A DNA stretch of 64,000 bases from Catonia carolina (GCA_035578175.1 JAQMRL010000003.1:24452419-24516418); one strand, 5' to 3'. Shown: positions 11,885 to 22,891, numbered from the stretch's first letter. Translations and numbers: made by a program. Notes: generated by a model from the letters alone, not told the origin.

Positions 11885-12830
11885 TATGTCCAGGTACGTT
11901 GAGGTCTCGATGTATGAAACCGTTTCGTACGTAGTAAGGACAACACGTTTTTTCCGGGTATGGTGGTTCCGTTTCAGTCCCCTGTCTAGTGCAAAGCTAA
12001 ATACATTTTCTGTCAATGGTAATTGGGTGATTATTTAGCATATGGGTAGACAAGTTTTTCGACGAAATGTAAACGTGGTGTGGTGTGATTTTTGAACACT
12101 CAATTTATTTTTCCATAGTTTACACCAGTGAGAAATTAAGTTTATATATGTTGCAAAGTTAAAGTATCAGTGTAGTAATCATTATGGTTGTTCATAATAC
12201 CTGTATCGTCTGCGTAAGTTGCCGTATAATAAGCCGGAACAGTTGGAAAATCAGATATGTTCAGAGTGTAGAGAAGTGGAGCTAAAACAGAACTCTGTGA
12301 TACACCAGCGAAAGTCGGGCGTATAGAAGATAATTACCTTGTTTAACTGAAATGAATCTGTAACTTGAGTAAGATTTAAAAATTAAATAATAAGTGTGTG
12401 GTATAAAGTTTCTAAGTTTTTAAAAAAATAGACCTTGGTCCCATACCCGGTCAAATGCTTGGATAAGATCTAAAAACATTCCTGCAGCGTAAAGTTTCCT
12501 CCGAGTGACAAAGCTACAAAATCTACAACTCAATGTAATTAATGCTGAGTTGAATGTGCCTGAGCAAAACTGAGCTGATAATTTAAAATCGTATTTGGAG
12601 GTAAGATAGTAACTAATATTTTATAAAATAACTTTTCAAATATTTTTTTAAAGAAATGGTAGATGACTGATTGGTCTATAAGAAGAAGGGTTATTTAGGG
12701 GTGTTTCTAGTTTTAATATCGACAATATTAGAATTTTTCCATTGTATGGGAAACGAGGTAGTACGGAGAACACCATTGACTACGATAAGTAAAGGGATTA
12801 CATTTTCATTTAAGTTACAATTAGTTGAGT
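11885..12830 (-). pseudogene. Jockey-type non-LTR reverse transcriptase, decayed
   Basis: The minus strand carries, in order, the blocks of a Jockey-clade reverse transcriptase in broken frames: VNGVLRTTSFPIQWKNSNIV (normally WK-x-A-x-V-x-x-IPK), a KLFYKIL region, VVDFVALSLGG, AGVSQSSVLAPLLYTL (normally GVPQGS-x-LGPLLY), TYADDTGI with the catalytic YADD, and KSHHTTFTFRRKTC (normally K-x-x-HVTF-x-x-R). The Ser for Gly change in the GVPQGS motif, many stops and short frames make it dead. No host gene is nearby. It differs from the LINE-alpha and gamma families by its YADDT and TFTFRR blocks. Confidence 0.7.
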
Positions 12831-12834
12831 TAAG

Positions 12835-13655
12835 ATTTTAATAACATTTTGTAATAAATTTTGTCTACTATCAAGTTAAGTAGCTTAGATGTAATTAACT
12901 AGTATAGTAAATCCGTATAATCTAATGTAATTAATTAATTTTTTAATAAAATAGTTGTCATTAATTTTCATTATTTTGATTATTTAGTAAGTATTTATTA
13001 TCTATAACCAACCATATTTTGAAAGAACTTCTTGAAATAATCGTTACTGTACATTCTCTTTTACATCATTAATGAGAAAGTATATTATTAACATAAAAAA
13101 TGTTAAATAACGTAAAATATTTTCTTTTGATATTTAAATTTTCTTTTTAAATTAAACTAAGCTCTTGTATAATCTTGCAGAGAACGGGAAGAAATATCAC
13201 AGCAGATTTGTCAAACGTGGAAGAAGGAAACCCCTTTCTTTGCAAAACACAGAACAAGAGAACATAAAGATACCCGCCCACATTTTATTTTTAACGTTTA
13301 TGTTTTTGTTCTGTTGCCCACACAGGTGTAGGTTGTTCAGCAATTAGTTCTTAGTTTCATTCATTACAATAAAAACAAATGGTAACCATTTTAAACTTTG
13401 TTTATTCGAGATCTTATAAACCATTGAAATAGGGTAATGAAGAGGATACCGTTAAATCGATTAATGAAATATTGATTTGATTTTATAGCAGTTCTTCTGA
13501 TGTTAGAATTAAGTTTATGATTTTATTACATTCATTATCGAGAGGGATCACTGTCAACTACTAAAAGGTTACAGGTTTTCACTTCGAAATTAAAACTCCC
13601 GTTTGAAATTCGGCTTTATATAATTCGCCTAATATGTACTGCCTGAATATTAAAG
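12835..13655. other. No recognisable feature
   Basis: AT-rich sequence between the Jockey remnant and the Tigger left end. Short open frames only. Confidence 0.5.
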
Positions 13656-14055
13656 TACCGTATATACTCGAGTACTCCCCGCCATCGAATAAGCCCCACA
13701 CCACGATTTTATGAACCAAAAATCGAAAAAATAAATTATGAACTTATTACCCAATAATACGATATAAAAAACAACCAAACACCCGATACATAATACGAAG
13801 TACTTATTCAAGTCTTGTATAAGTTCCAATAATAATTAGGTAATTAGTATTATAATATTACGTTAACAATTACCTACTTATTTCAGAATAGGTAACGCGT
13901 TGATATAATGTTGTCACCATATAGGCTATGGCTTACAGAATCGGGTTATAGATTCTGTAAAACACAAAGAAGACACCATCTTAAAAAATATAGTTTCAGC
14001 AACAGGCTTTTAGATACCCATTTTAGTATGATAACATTTTATTAGTGTGAATTTA

Positions 14056-14537
14056 ATCTGAGTCAATCTGAGTCTGGACTTGAGAATTCGTGTGCTGAGG
14101 TGTTACATCTTTCCGGTGCTGTACTATGGTGCAGAGGCCTGGACTACCAATAGGCAATGTGAACGAAGACTTGAGGCCTTTGAGATGTGGGTTTACAGAA
14201 GGATGCACAAAATATCTTGGACAGAGAGAGTCACAAACATGGAAGTCCTAAGGAGGATGCAGAAGGGAATGGAAGTGATGATTGAAATCAAGAAGAGAAA
14301 GCTGGTGTACCTCGGCCATGTCTTGAGAGGTCCAAAATATGAAATCCTTAATCTTGTCATCCAGGGAAAGATTATGGGCAAACGATCGGTTGGAAGAAGA
14401 AGAACCTCCTGGCTACGGAACCTGCGAGAGTGGTTTACTTTGTCATCCATCGACCTATTTAGAGCTACAGTTTCCAAGGTCAGGATTGCCATGATGCTAG
14501 CACACCTTCGTAATGGAGATGCTACATGAAGAAGAAG
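14056..14537 (+). pseudogene. LINE-alpha, 5'-truncated insertion with 12 bp TSD
   Basis: This is the C-terminal ~155 codons of the LINE-alpha ORF2. The frame is open from NLSLDLRIRVLRCY through YYGAEAW, FEMWVYRRMHKISW, VYLGHVLRG, GKIMGKRSVGRRRTSWLRN and a stop near 14527, followed by a (GAA)n tail. The flanking 12-mer AGTGTGAATTTA occurs at 14044-14055 and again at 14538-14549, a perfect target-site duplication. It aligns with residues from about 369 of the 42786-44354 gene. It is nested in a Tigger element. Truncation removes the reverse transcriptase core, so no function is expected. Confidence 0.85.
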
Positions 14538-14555
14538 AGTGTGAATTTATGTTGG

Positions 14556-14948
14556 TATGATAACAGGCAGGTGGAGTGATAAATTAATTCCACTCGATCT
14601 GTTGGTTTCAGGGCTACAAAAATAGTTGTGTTTCTTATCATATAGTCCGCCAATCATGACTGAACTATTTAAGAACAGAAGAGGTAGAGATGTAAAAGGC
14701 ACTAGTCAGAGTTATCTCCTCTGAGAGTAATGAATTTCACTATAAAGCCAGACCCTGCGGTGGATGAAGTGAAGGTGTCATTTGCAGGGTGAAAAGTGGG
14801 TGCTTTTCGGAGAGTCTGGCATACTGATAAGCTTACTCTTTCAACTCGGTGAGGAAGGCAATAGTAAACTACCGCATCCATCATTTTTCTTAGGAAAACC
14901 TCTAGAGGTTCAACCAGCCTTTCGGCTGTTGACCTTAACAACAACAAC
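14556..14948 (+). mobile_element. SINE-D copy
   Basis: A ~390 bp member of the SINE-D family defined by the copies at 31698-32089 and 62923-63314. It starts near GATAACAGGCAGGTGGAGTG, carries AAGAACAGAAGAGGTAGAG, CAGAGTTATCTCCTCTGAGA, TGAAGTGAAGGTGTCATTTG and AGCCTTTCGGCTGTTGACC, and ends in an (AAC)n tail. It sits 7 bp beyond the right target duplication of a LINE-alpha inside the same Tigger element. Short frames inside it are not genes. Confidence 0.8.
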
Positions 14949-15020
14949 ATTTTATTTTTTTTAATTGTAGGGACTGAGTGTTTAGTACTTATTACATGTT
15001 ATTCCTGACTTTCATCACTG

Positions 15021-15188
15021 TTATCGTCTGTAGGGGAGTTTGCCCCCACGTCGCTGTGTCAAAAGTGACAATCTTCCATCGAGTTCGTTAGATATTCCGC
15101 ATTTTTTAAAACTCCTCGGCTCTAATTCGTCGGCAATTCCGTTCCAAGCATCTTTTATCCAAACACAAATCTGGTAAACATCTGAGCA
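15021..15188 (-). pseudogene. pogo/Tigger transposase C-terminal fragment
   Basis: A 55-residue open frame on the minus strand reads VYQICVWIKDAWNGIADELE, then RSFKKCGISNELDG. The W-x-x-I-x-x-E-x-x-x-x-SFKKCGISN-x-LDG pattern closes the DDE transposase of pogo/Tigger elements. After the stop, a shifted frame continues DDNSDESQE, the acidic tail typical of these proteins. Its position, inside the TA-flanked inverted repeats at 13658 and 15466, agrees. The DDE core and CENP-B-like DNA-binding domains are absent. Confidence 0.75.
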
Positions 15189-15604
15189 CTTGATTCTTAC
15201 TGTATTTGTGAAAACGTAATTTTATTCAGTCATCCATTTAGTGTACTGCTGTTTTGGAAGGTTTATTAGTGCATACATCGTTACACTTCTCCTACTGCCT
15301 TGAATTTAGTTCTATTAAAACGTTTCAGTACCTATTTCTACATAAATTTGTACTAAAAACACGGAAAAATTGCCGCGTTCACGGGGCATGGTTCAAGTAA
15401 GACCCACCTCTACTTTTTTCTTTTCCAATCCGCGAAAAAAGTGCGGGATTACTCGAATAAATACGGTAACTTATAGCAGTCCAAAGTCGTGTTTCACAGG
15501 GCTATTAGTGTATACTAATTAACTCATTCTGGTTGACTTCATTTTACGGTAATATGTCACATTACGTACTGACATAATCTCCTAAATAGTTGGTGACAAT
15601 TTAT

Positions 15605-16080
15605 AAAATTGTCATCTATCATTTTCCTTTATCCGTCCGTCCGTCCGTCACACCCAGATGTCAGAACAACATAAGAAAGCGACCCACGGATTTTGGATTC
15701 ATAATCTACACAAAAAGTTAGTGTGCTTGGATTAGGTTACGCTTTCTGGTTTTGACCGGAAATTACCCAAAACCGGAAGTAAAGAAATCAAAGTCGGAAT
15801 TTGGAAACAAAAATAGTGTCATTCGATTCCTATTAAAGAGTAAATGCAGAAATCATTGGTTTTAAGTTTCAATTTGAACCGGAAGTGGCCCAAAACCGAT
15901 GTCAAGAAATAAAAGTCGGAATTTGGAAACAAAAAAGTGTCGTTCAATTCCTCTTAAAGATTAGATACAGAAATCTCTAATGGTTTGTGCCATAAGTCAA
16001 AGGTAAGCCTTTTAAAATTACCACCAGCCATGAGACGCGTCGTCTCATGAAAGGGGCTTTTAAGATAGTTTTCTTGGTTT
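15605..16080 (+). repeat. Repeat F copy
   Basis: Starts at AAAATTGTCATCTATCATTT with a (GTCC)n patch and contains two internal sub-repeats of CAAAACCGGAAGT then AAAGTCGGAATTTGGAAACA. It ends in ACCAGCCATGAGACGCGTCG with a self-complementary ATGAGACG/CGTCTCAT hairpin and GAAAGGGG. Other copies are 37728-38191 (minus) and 57141-59250 (interrupted). A stray repeat-E terminus (GAGTGTTTCACACCAGATTT) follows at about 16170-16206. There is no coding content. It is probably a non-autonomous element. Confidence 0.7.
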
Positions 16081-16403
16081 TTTCTGGAAATGAGTGAAAT
16101 ATAACGGCCAACGTTTTCTGTCCACTTATTTATATACTACTCTTATAATTAGGTCCCTTTTTTGCCAAGATAAATTTGTATGAGTGTTTCACACCAGATT
16201 TTTATCTTTACACGAAAATTGTTAATACTTTAAAATAATTTATACCATACAGAATTTTACGATTTTATTAAATCATATTGAACAGTGTTGGAGCAGGTTT
16301 CACCTTTTAAGTACTTGAGTTATGATATAACATATGAAGGGAATTTTATATAATGACGAAAGTTTCTAGGTTTCAACGTTTTTTTGGTTTTATAAAAATA
16401 GAA

Positions 16404-16805
16404 CATTTAAAGCAAAGGGCCTGGAAAGAACCGCAGTTGAGGCTATATGATGTAATGGCACTGCCTCTTTTGTTATACGGTAGTGAAACTTGAGACATAA
16501 GGAAATCTGAGGGTAGGGAGTTTTGAGCTGAAATGCGTTTTTCGAGATCGGTGATATGAGCTTAGGGATCGCATTAAGAGTGAGACAATCTGGCATGATT
16601 TGGGTAGAACGAAAACTGCGAGGCAGAGGATTAAATGATATAGGGAGAGATGGTTCCATGTACGCCGCATGCCAGAGGATCGGTATTCACTACTGATCTT
16701 ACAATACCGTTCACAAGGAGTACGGTCGTTGAGTAGATCACGAAGAAGACGGATATAAGCTAGAACAGGCAATATGCCTAATCCTTCAATGAGGAAGAAA
16801 AAGAG
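16404..16805 (+). pseudogene. LINE 3' fragment, heavily decayed
   Basis: Broken plus-strand frames keep LLLYGSET (the LLYG-x-E-x-W landmark) and RERWFHVRRMPEDRYSLLIL (W-x-H-x-x-RM-x-x-x-R). The 3' end, ATGCCTAATCCTTCAATGAGG followed by AAGAAAAAGAG, matches the end of the LINE tail inserted at 48386-49063, so the two belong to one family. Many stops; no function. Confidence 0.6.
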
Positions 16806-18018
16806 ATTAAATCATATATAGGGCTTGACGACGGTCTTTTCCCTTATCCGAAATTTCCGTTATCTGAAATGGGCTGAGCTCCCTTTATTTTTGATATGGA
16901 AGTTCTTACTTTACTTGTAAATCTGTGCCAAATAGGCTTGTACGAGTTATAGATATCCAACAGAACTCATGATGAAACATTCAAGTTTATTTTTCAAAAA
17001 TTTCTATCTATCTGGGTGGTGACAAGTTTTCGTTTTTGTTATTATTATAATTAAGTAATAATAAGTACATGACTTATAAAATAATATCATATAATATAGT
17101 ATTTGTGTAAAATAACTATGATTATTAATTTAAACGGGTAATTATACGGTAGAATATTAAGAGTATTTTTATTTTATCATCAGATTGCGTATAATTTAGA
17201 AATTATTACTGGACTTAAAAAATTTTCAACAATTTATAATTATCGTATAAGTATTAATGAACCATTCAATTGGTCATTTAAAAAAATTAAAAATAAAATT
17301 TATATTCAAGGATATAGATGTGTGTATGTACTTAAAACTTTATACGGTTTACCATAAATATATAATTAAGTTCTTCAATAAAAACATATAAAAATATAAT
17401 TAAGTTTTAATAAAATATTATAATGTATATTTCATATTCCCATTTTATAATGTACGTTTTTTAAACACTAGGTTAATAAAGTCATAAAATTATAAAAACC
17501 TGGATCTATATCTTTTATTGGACTCAATAAAATATTTAAAATCAAGTTTTCTAATGGGTCAATAATGTAATTTAAATAAATTTTGTAATTTAGTTTTGAA
17601 ATTTAATTTATTTTTTAATTAAGTATGATTACGGTCACAAAGTACTAAATTCGATTAGTATATTAATTAGATTTTTTACCCTAATTTCTCAATTAGATAC
17701 GATTAGCAATTTGTTTTATTTTTTTCACCTCCACGTTCATCCTTACCCCGAATTATAACCACACCAAATTGGGACAGAAGGGGAAGCACATAAAAGTTTG
17801 AGGAAAACCCAATGGTACAAGAATCTTTTGTACCATGCCTAAAACAATACGGATTATTTATTAAAAAAATAAAGCAAATAAAGTAAAAATATTTTCTTTC
17901 ATTCCTATTTAATTAATTTTCAGATATTTTTGGTTTATCAACAAAATTCATCTACAATCTTCTCCTTAAAGAACAATAAGTAGATTTGTTGAAAAGAAAA
18001 TCTTGTTAAAAAAGTAAC
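16806..18018. other. Mostly featureless; possible Tigger-like end
   Basis: At 16825-16873 CCCTTATCCGAAATTTCCGT resembles the kind of terminal sequence seen in Tigger elements, and a related TTTCGGATAACGG lies at 24342-24362. I cannot pair either into a full element. A 9 bp-arm hairpin, ATGGTACAA then TTTGTACCAT, lies at about 17812-17836. The rest is very AT-rich and unassigned. Confidence 0.35.
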
Positions 18019-18019
18019 A

Positions 18020-18292
18020 GACCCACCGGGTTGGTCTAGAGGTAAAGTCGTCGCCAAAATCAGCTGTTTAACAGCTGATTTTCGGAGACGAAAGTTCCTG
18101 GTTCAAATCCTAGTTGGGGTTGATGGTTGGGGTTTAATTAACCATACTCTCTCAGGAATGGTCGGCCTGGGTCTGTACAAGACTACACCTCATTTACACG
18201 TCATACACATCATCTTCATCTCATTGGGTCATGGGGTTGCTTATTGTTCTGGATTGAACAGATTGCAACGTACACAAATTAGGAATAGAAAA
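18020..18292 (+). mobile_element. SINE-C (tRNA-derived SINE)
   Basis: The best view of the family. The head GACCCACCGGGTTGGTCTAG resembles a tRNA A-box region. It is followed by a hairpin insert AAAATCAGCTG-TTTAA-CAGCTGATTTT, a B-box-like GGTTCAAATCC, and a body with AATTAACCATACTCTCTCAG, GTCTGTACAAGACTACACCT and ATTGAACAGATTGCAACGT. It ends before an A-rich tail (AATAGAAAAAAAAA). The hairpin between A and B boxes is unusual for a tRNA head. Confidence 0.75.
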
Positions 18293-19355
18293 AAAAACGT
18301 AACTCTCAATGAAATTATACTTTTACAAAATAAAAACAATTAATGTTCACACAATATCAAGAAGCTAAATTTTGGGAAACAAACTTAAGAATTGAATTTA
18401 CTAAAGAAATAAGTCTGTTGTATGAGTTCGTTTAAGTCTTGTGCTTCGTATCGTACCAAATAAATATTGTGCGATTTAAGTTGTTTTTCCCACGCAAAAT
18501 TAAATTTTAAAATTTTATCTAACTCTTGAAATAAATATAACGTTTTTATTGTACCAAAACGTAGTTGTTAGACTCGGAAAACATTCGACTGAAAACGCTG
18601 AATAATTTGGATATAAATTAGTTACTGAATACGCCCCATAATACTGTATACGGTAGGCCTACAATGCAATAAATGCAGATAGCTTAAGTATTTAAGGTAT
18701 GTTCATTACTTGTTATAAGAGTCCACGTCAGACTATAATTGTAGCTATCCTAATATTTTGAGTGATTTTTAGCTACTACCCCACAGATAGATTAACGCTT
18801 TGTATTCGAGGGGACATAAGGTAAACACTTCTGTAGATTATTAAATTGTTTGAATGAAGAAAATAATGTCATAGACTATGTATAAAAAACATGTTTAATA
18901 AGCTAAATTATAATTTCTAAAAAACATAAGAAAAATATACTTAAAAACTATAATTTGTGAAATTTGATTGCATTTTAAGAGTTTTCAAAAATATTTTAAT
19001 AATCTATTTGGAATAGAAAAGTATTTTGGAAATTAGTCTACTTGATTTATTACCATATTCCTTAAATTAAGTATTTTTAGTATCTGACAATCAGGATTCC
19101 TTTTACAATTTGTCAATAACACTTAAAGTCTTTAAACACTTATTTGTAAATAACACCTTTTTTATTAAGTTAATTAACTAGCAAAATTACAATCTGTTAT
19201 TTTATATAGAAACAAGAATAAGAAGTAATAAAGTTAAAATTGAATAATAATAAATATGTTACAGATAATGGTTTTTAGACTTAAGAAAAATCAATTTTGA
19301 AATGATTGGAAATAAAAAAATAAAAAATGTAGGCTTATACATATTTTTGTGAACA
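18293..19355. other. No recognisable feature
   Basis: AT-rich sequence without a supported gene, RNA or repeat copy. Confidence 0.5.
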
Positions 19356-19359
19356 TCAA

Positions 19360-19870
19360 AACTGCCGCGTATAACTTGAAGACACAATACGGAAAATAAA
19401 TAGCTTCAAGTACCTCGAAGAAATTATACAACAAAGATCAGTGAATAGCAAGCAAACAATAGCAGATGAGAAAAGACGGCCTGCGCACTCCGAGGAACTC
19501 ACCACTCGTATAAGATGAAAGCACTCTCAAGACAAGCCAAGATTAGAGTACGTTGCAGTGATATAAATTGTGATTCTGTATACGAGTAAGGTCCTTAAAA
19601 TGATCGGAAAGGCTGATCTAAGAGAAGTAGAGATATGAGAGAAAGATCCTCCGGAAGATAATGGGTCCGAAGATAGTAGACGGATAATATAGGTTACGAG
19701 GTTGAGGAGAACAAAAATAAAAAATTAATGAAAACGATTAGAAAAAAAGAATATGATAACCGGTGGATAAAACAAATTTTTAAGACACAAAACAATTGAA
19801 ATTGGGAGTCAACTTTGATAGAAGCAGAACAAGTGCAGTGGAAGTAAATAGCAAGATTTAGCAATTCTGT
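19360..19870 (+). pseudogene. LINE-delta fragment, decayed
   Basis: Broken plus-strand frames read INSFKYLEEIIQQ (the F-x-YLG-x-I-x-Q landmark after the reverse transcriptase domain) and later ILRKIMGPKIVDG-like sequence in a shifted frame. The same order is seen in the decayed copy at 41860-42620, with its ERKIVRKILGPKKIGPEYR block. The 3' end probably lies before 19900, where another LINE tail begins. No function. Confidence 0.45.
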
Positions 19871-19899
19871 CCTTTGGAATGATAAAATATAGAAGGAGA

Positions 19900-20360
19900 C
19901 ATTGATAAATATTTATCATGCTATCCTGAGAGTGTGTGTACCTATGCTGCGGAAGTGTGGGTATTGACAAAGAGACAGAAGGATCGCCTAATAGCGGTGG
20001 AGATGGATATTTGGAGGCGGGGTCGTAATGTGTCATGGATCGATCGAATTTCGAATTCTCAAATTAGGAGAAGAATCGGCGTTTAAGGAAATATCATGGA
20101 TACCATATCCCGGAAGCAGATAAAATGGTTTGGCCATTTGCAGAGGATGGAGAATGTAGGTGGCCAAAGAGGGTTTGGGAGTGAACGCTAGCCGGTAGAA
20201 GAAGTAGGGTTAGGCCGGAAGTGACATAGTTGGATGGGGTGCGGGAGGCAATGTCTTTGCGGTGGCTCTCCGATAAGTACTGGCGAGATAGAGAGATGGT
20301 GCTTAGGAAGTGAGATACGGCCGGGGCTGTAAATCCTCGCATGAATATGAATAACAATTG
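19900..20360 (+). pseudogene. LINE C-terminal fragment (LINE-epsilon)
   Basis: Frame 19940-20086 is open: TYAAEVWVLTKRQKDRLIAV, EMDIWRR, SWIDRISNSQIRRRIGV, then a stop. In the same frame, KQIKWFGHLQRMENVGGQRG continues downstream. This is the E-x-W-x-LT...EMDFWRR...W-x-GH-x-x-RM order of insect LINE C-termini. Later blocks are frameshifted. It follows directly on a delta-type fragment in the same orientation, and either could be nested in the other. Confidence 0.65.
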
Positions 20361-20369
20361 ACCTAAGGT

Positions 20370-20495
20370 GTAGGATAAATAGTTTAAAGAAGTCAGAAAG
20401 GATATTGAGAAACGCAGAATAAACTGAGAAACTTAATGAACCGAACCAAATTCAGACAACTAATTACGGACTTTAAGGGATTCCATTAAGAGCAA
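20370..20495 (+). pseudogene. Short LINE C-terminal remnant
   Basis: Two adjacent frames read FKEVRKDIEKRRIN and then LMNRTKFRQLITDFKGF, resembling the W-x-x-L-x-x-DR-x-x-FR end of a LINE ORF2. It may be the displaced 3' end of the LINE at 19360, separated by the epsilon fragment. The evidence is short and the call tentative. Confidence 0.35.
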
Positions 20496-20499
20496 AATT

Positions 20500-21045
20500 A
20501 AAATTTATTTTAGGCATAATTTGAAAATTTTTTTAACAGCTCGACGAAAATTTTATTCTGACTTCCACTGAATCGTCGAACATTTTTACCCCATTTTTTA
20601 CTTTATTTAATTTCTGAATGTATCATTGTATAAATCAATAACTATTTCTGCATGTTTTGTCCAGTTATTAGGTCGCATACACAGTAACTTGATTTGCAAT
20701 TGTATATAACCAATAAGGAATTATTTTCTATATGTAGACCAATATAAGAATCATTTACTTCATTATCAACATCATCATCATCTTTGTTTACTTGACCACT
20801 TCCATTTTCAGATTGTCCTCAACCTTTATCTTCGTTTTCATTTAATTTCATGAAATCTCTCCCGGATGCGAAACTTTTTCTAAGTTAAGTCAATTATAAT
20901 TCTTTTATTATAAATATTGTTACGGTTATTTATAAGGTTTTCTCGATTTCTCTGAAAATAAAATAAATCCAAAGTACCATAAAACGCAAAAACTATTTTC
21001 AAAATGTATTTAAATATATAATTACACCTACATTCGTGTGATTTA
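20500..21045. other. No recognisable feature
   Basis: AT-rich; contains a short CATCATCATC run near 20766-20781 that could be the worn tail of a minus-strand LINE. Nothing else is supported. Confidence 0.4.
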
Positions 21046-21049
21046 GATT

Positions 21050-21865
21050 GGGGCAACAAAAGGATTATGGCTAATGAGAAGAAGCTGACCATTTGAGATA
21101 CGCAGATGATGTGTCCAAATAGCAAGCAGCTTTGTAGAGTAGAATTGCAGTCAATATTGGTGGCATTAAAGATCATATCCGATTGAAGCTAAACAGCGAT
21201 AAAAAAAAATTATGACCATTCAAAATGAAGTCAGATATATTATGGTTGATGACTCTGTTATACAGCGTACAAATGAATATATTTACCTCGGGTAAAGCAT
21301 TCAATGTGGAAAAATAATCCAAACTGCTGAACTAGTGAGGCGCAAAACTTCAGCATGGGGTGCGTTTGGAACCTTAAAAAAAATTCTGAATTAGAAAATT
21401 CCTTTGAAACTAAAAAGAACAGTTTTTAATCAGTGTGTACTTTTCGTTCTGACATATGGTGAACAAATATGGTCCTTTACAAAAGGTATGATGGAGAGCC
21501 TGGTCAAAATACAAACATCGATGGAAAAACTGATTCTAAATATTAAATTAAAAGACCGAATGAGAAATGAGAATATTCAGCAAAGGACTGCATTATTGGA
21601 CGTGAAACAACTCGTGGCATCACTGAAATGGCGATAGGCTGGACATACATACAATGGGGCAGACGGAAGATCGATAGAACAAGGTGGTGGAGCCTTGGCT
21701 GGGAAAGAGAAATAAAGGTCGTCCGTAAACGTGGTGTAGAGATGATTTAAAACTGGCGCCCGGATTTAATTAGGCTGGAATGGCACAAAGTAGAGGATTG
21801 TTAAGGCAGACATGGGAGGCCTATATCCAACACAGGATGATGATGGACTGATAAAGAAGAAAGAA
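21050..21865 (+). pseudogene. LINE-gamma copy, decayed reverse transcriptase/C-terminus
   Basis: The plus strand preserves much of a LINE ORF2 second half. After a worn FADD region near 21100 come VRYIMVDDSVIQRTNEYIYL (YLG landmark), AELVRRKTSAWGAFGTLKKI, and an open stretch 21404-21637 with KLKRTVFNQCVLFVLTYGEQ, LNIKLKDRMRNENI and LDVKQLVASLKWR. The C-terminal GH-x-AR-x-x-D-x-RW region is frameshifted. The 3' end is ACACAGGATGATGATGGACT followed by AAAGAAGAAAGAAGAA. This is the clearest example of the family also found at 6531-7765. Confidence 0.75.
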
Positions 21866-21869
21866 GAAC

Positions 21870-22203
21870 AAGATAGCTACACCTGGCTATCGTAGGAGTT
21901 GTCCGAAACCCGCACGCGTCGAAGTCTCTTGTTGTGCATCTGGCCGCCTTTTTGATCCCATCGTGGTGCACTTAGTTGAGTCGGCACATTTGCCTTGAAC
22001 AAATTATAGTGCTTTAAGATTAAAATTTTAAAATAAAGTTGTTAAAACTGAAAGACAACTAAGTTGCCTACTTCCAAGACAATTCAAATATATCGATCTA
22101 CAATTGATAAGACCATTTTAAAACCAATCTGATTGTGCACCAGCCATCAAGTAATATGGTGATGATAACTTTCAACTATGAGAACTTTCCCTGAGTTATA
22201 AAG
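21870..22203. other. No recognisable feature
   Basis: A moderately GC-rich patch (about 21895-22000) followed by AT-rich sequence. I could not assign it. Confidence 0.4.
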
Positions 22204-22495
22204 TATCCTATGCTTATCAGCATGGTAGGCCCTCCAAAAATCATCTACTTTCCACCCTGCAAATGACACCTTCACTTCATTCACCAGAAGGTTGGGCTGT
22301 ATAATGAAATTCATTACTCTCAGAGGAGATAACTCTGACTAGTGTCTTTTACACCTCTACCTCTTCTGTTCTTATATGCTTCAGTCATATTGGCTGACCA
22401 TGAGAAAAGAAACGGAACTATTTTTTCAGACCTGGAACTATAAGATCGAGTGCAAATAATTTAACACTGCATCTGCATGTTATGGGCAATGCTGC
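22204..22495 (-). mobile_element. SINE-D copy lacking its 3' end
   Basis: Minus-oriented SINE-D recognised by TTATCAGCATGGTAGGCCCT, ACACCTTCACTTCATTCACC, CATTACTCTCAGAGGAGATA and CTACCTCTTCTGTTCTTA. It stops at the GCATGCTGATAAGCATA block, so the last ~90 bp of the family (with the TTTCGGCTGATGACC end) are missing. Its 5' end faces the 5' end of the next, plus-oriented copy only a few bases away, giving a head-to-head pair. Confidence 0.8.
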
Positions 22496-22498
22496 ACC

Positions 22499-22890
22499 TG
22501 TATAACGAGCAGGTGGAGTATTAAATAAATTTCCCTAGAATTTCTGGTTCCAAAAGTACAAAAAGTAGTTCTGGTTTTCTCATATAGTCAGCCATTTATA
22601 TGACTGAATTATTTAAGAACAGAAGTGGTAGATGTGTAAAAGACATTTATCACAGTTATAAATTTTCTCAGAGTAATGAATTTCATTATACTCCCAAACC
22701 CTGTGGTGAATGAAGTGAATGTGTTATTTGCAGGGTGGAAGGTAGATGGTTTTCAGAGAGCTTGATTTGCTGATAAGCATATTTTTGCAATCAGTGAGGA
22801 AGGCATAGTAAACCACCTCACTCCTCGTTTTACTTAGTAAAGCCACTAGTGGTTCAAACCAGCCTTCGGCTGATGACCTAAACAACACAT
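22499..22890 (+). mobile_element. SINE-D copy
   Basis: Full-length, about 392 bp, from ATAACGAGCAGGTGGAGTAT to CCAGCCTTCGGCTGATGACC and a short AAACAACA tail. All family blocks are present with scattered substitutions. It is paired head to head with the truncated minus copy at 22204-22495, so a transcript through both could fold back over about 290 bp. Confidence 0.8.
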
Positions 22891-22891
22891 A

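Larger units (their letters stand above)
13658..15466 (-). mobile_element. pogo/Tigger-type DNA transposon with nested insertions
   Basis: The left end reads TA-CCGTATATACTCGAGTACTC. The right end, reverse-complemented, reads TA-CCGTATTTATTCGAGTAATC. These ~20 nt terminal inverted repeats are flanked by TA, the target duplication of the Tc1/mariner-pogo group. A transposase C-terminus of pogo/Tigger type lies at 15021-15188 (minus). A LINE-alpha (14056-14537, plus) and a SINE-D (about 14556-14948, plus) are nested inside; removing them leaves roughly 0.9 kb. Nearly all of the transposase, including the catalytic core, is missing, so this is a non-autonomous dead copy. Confidence 0.7.
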
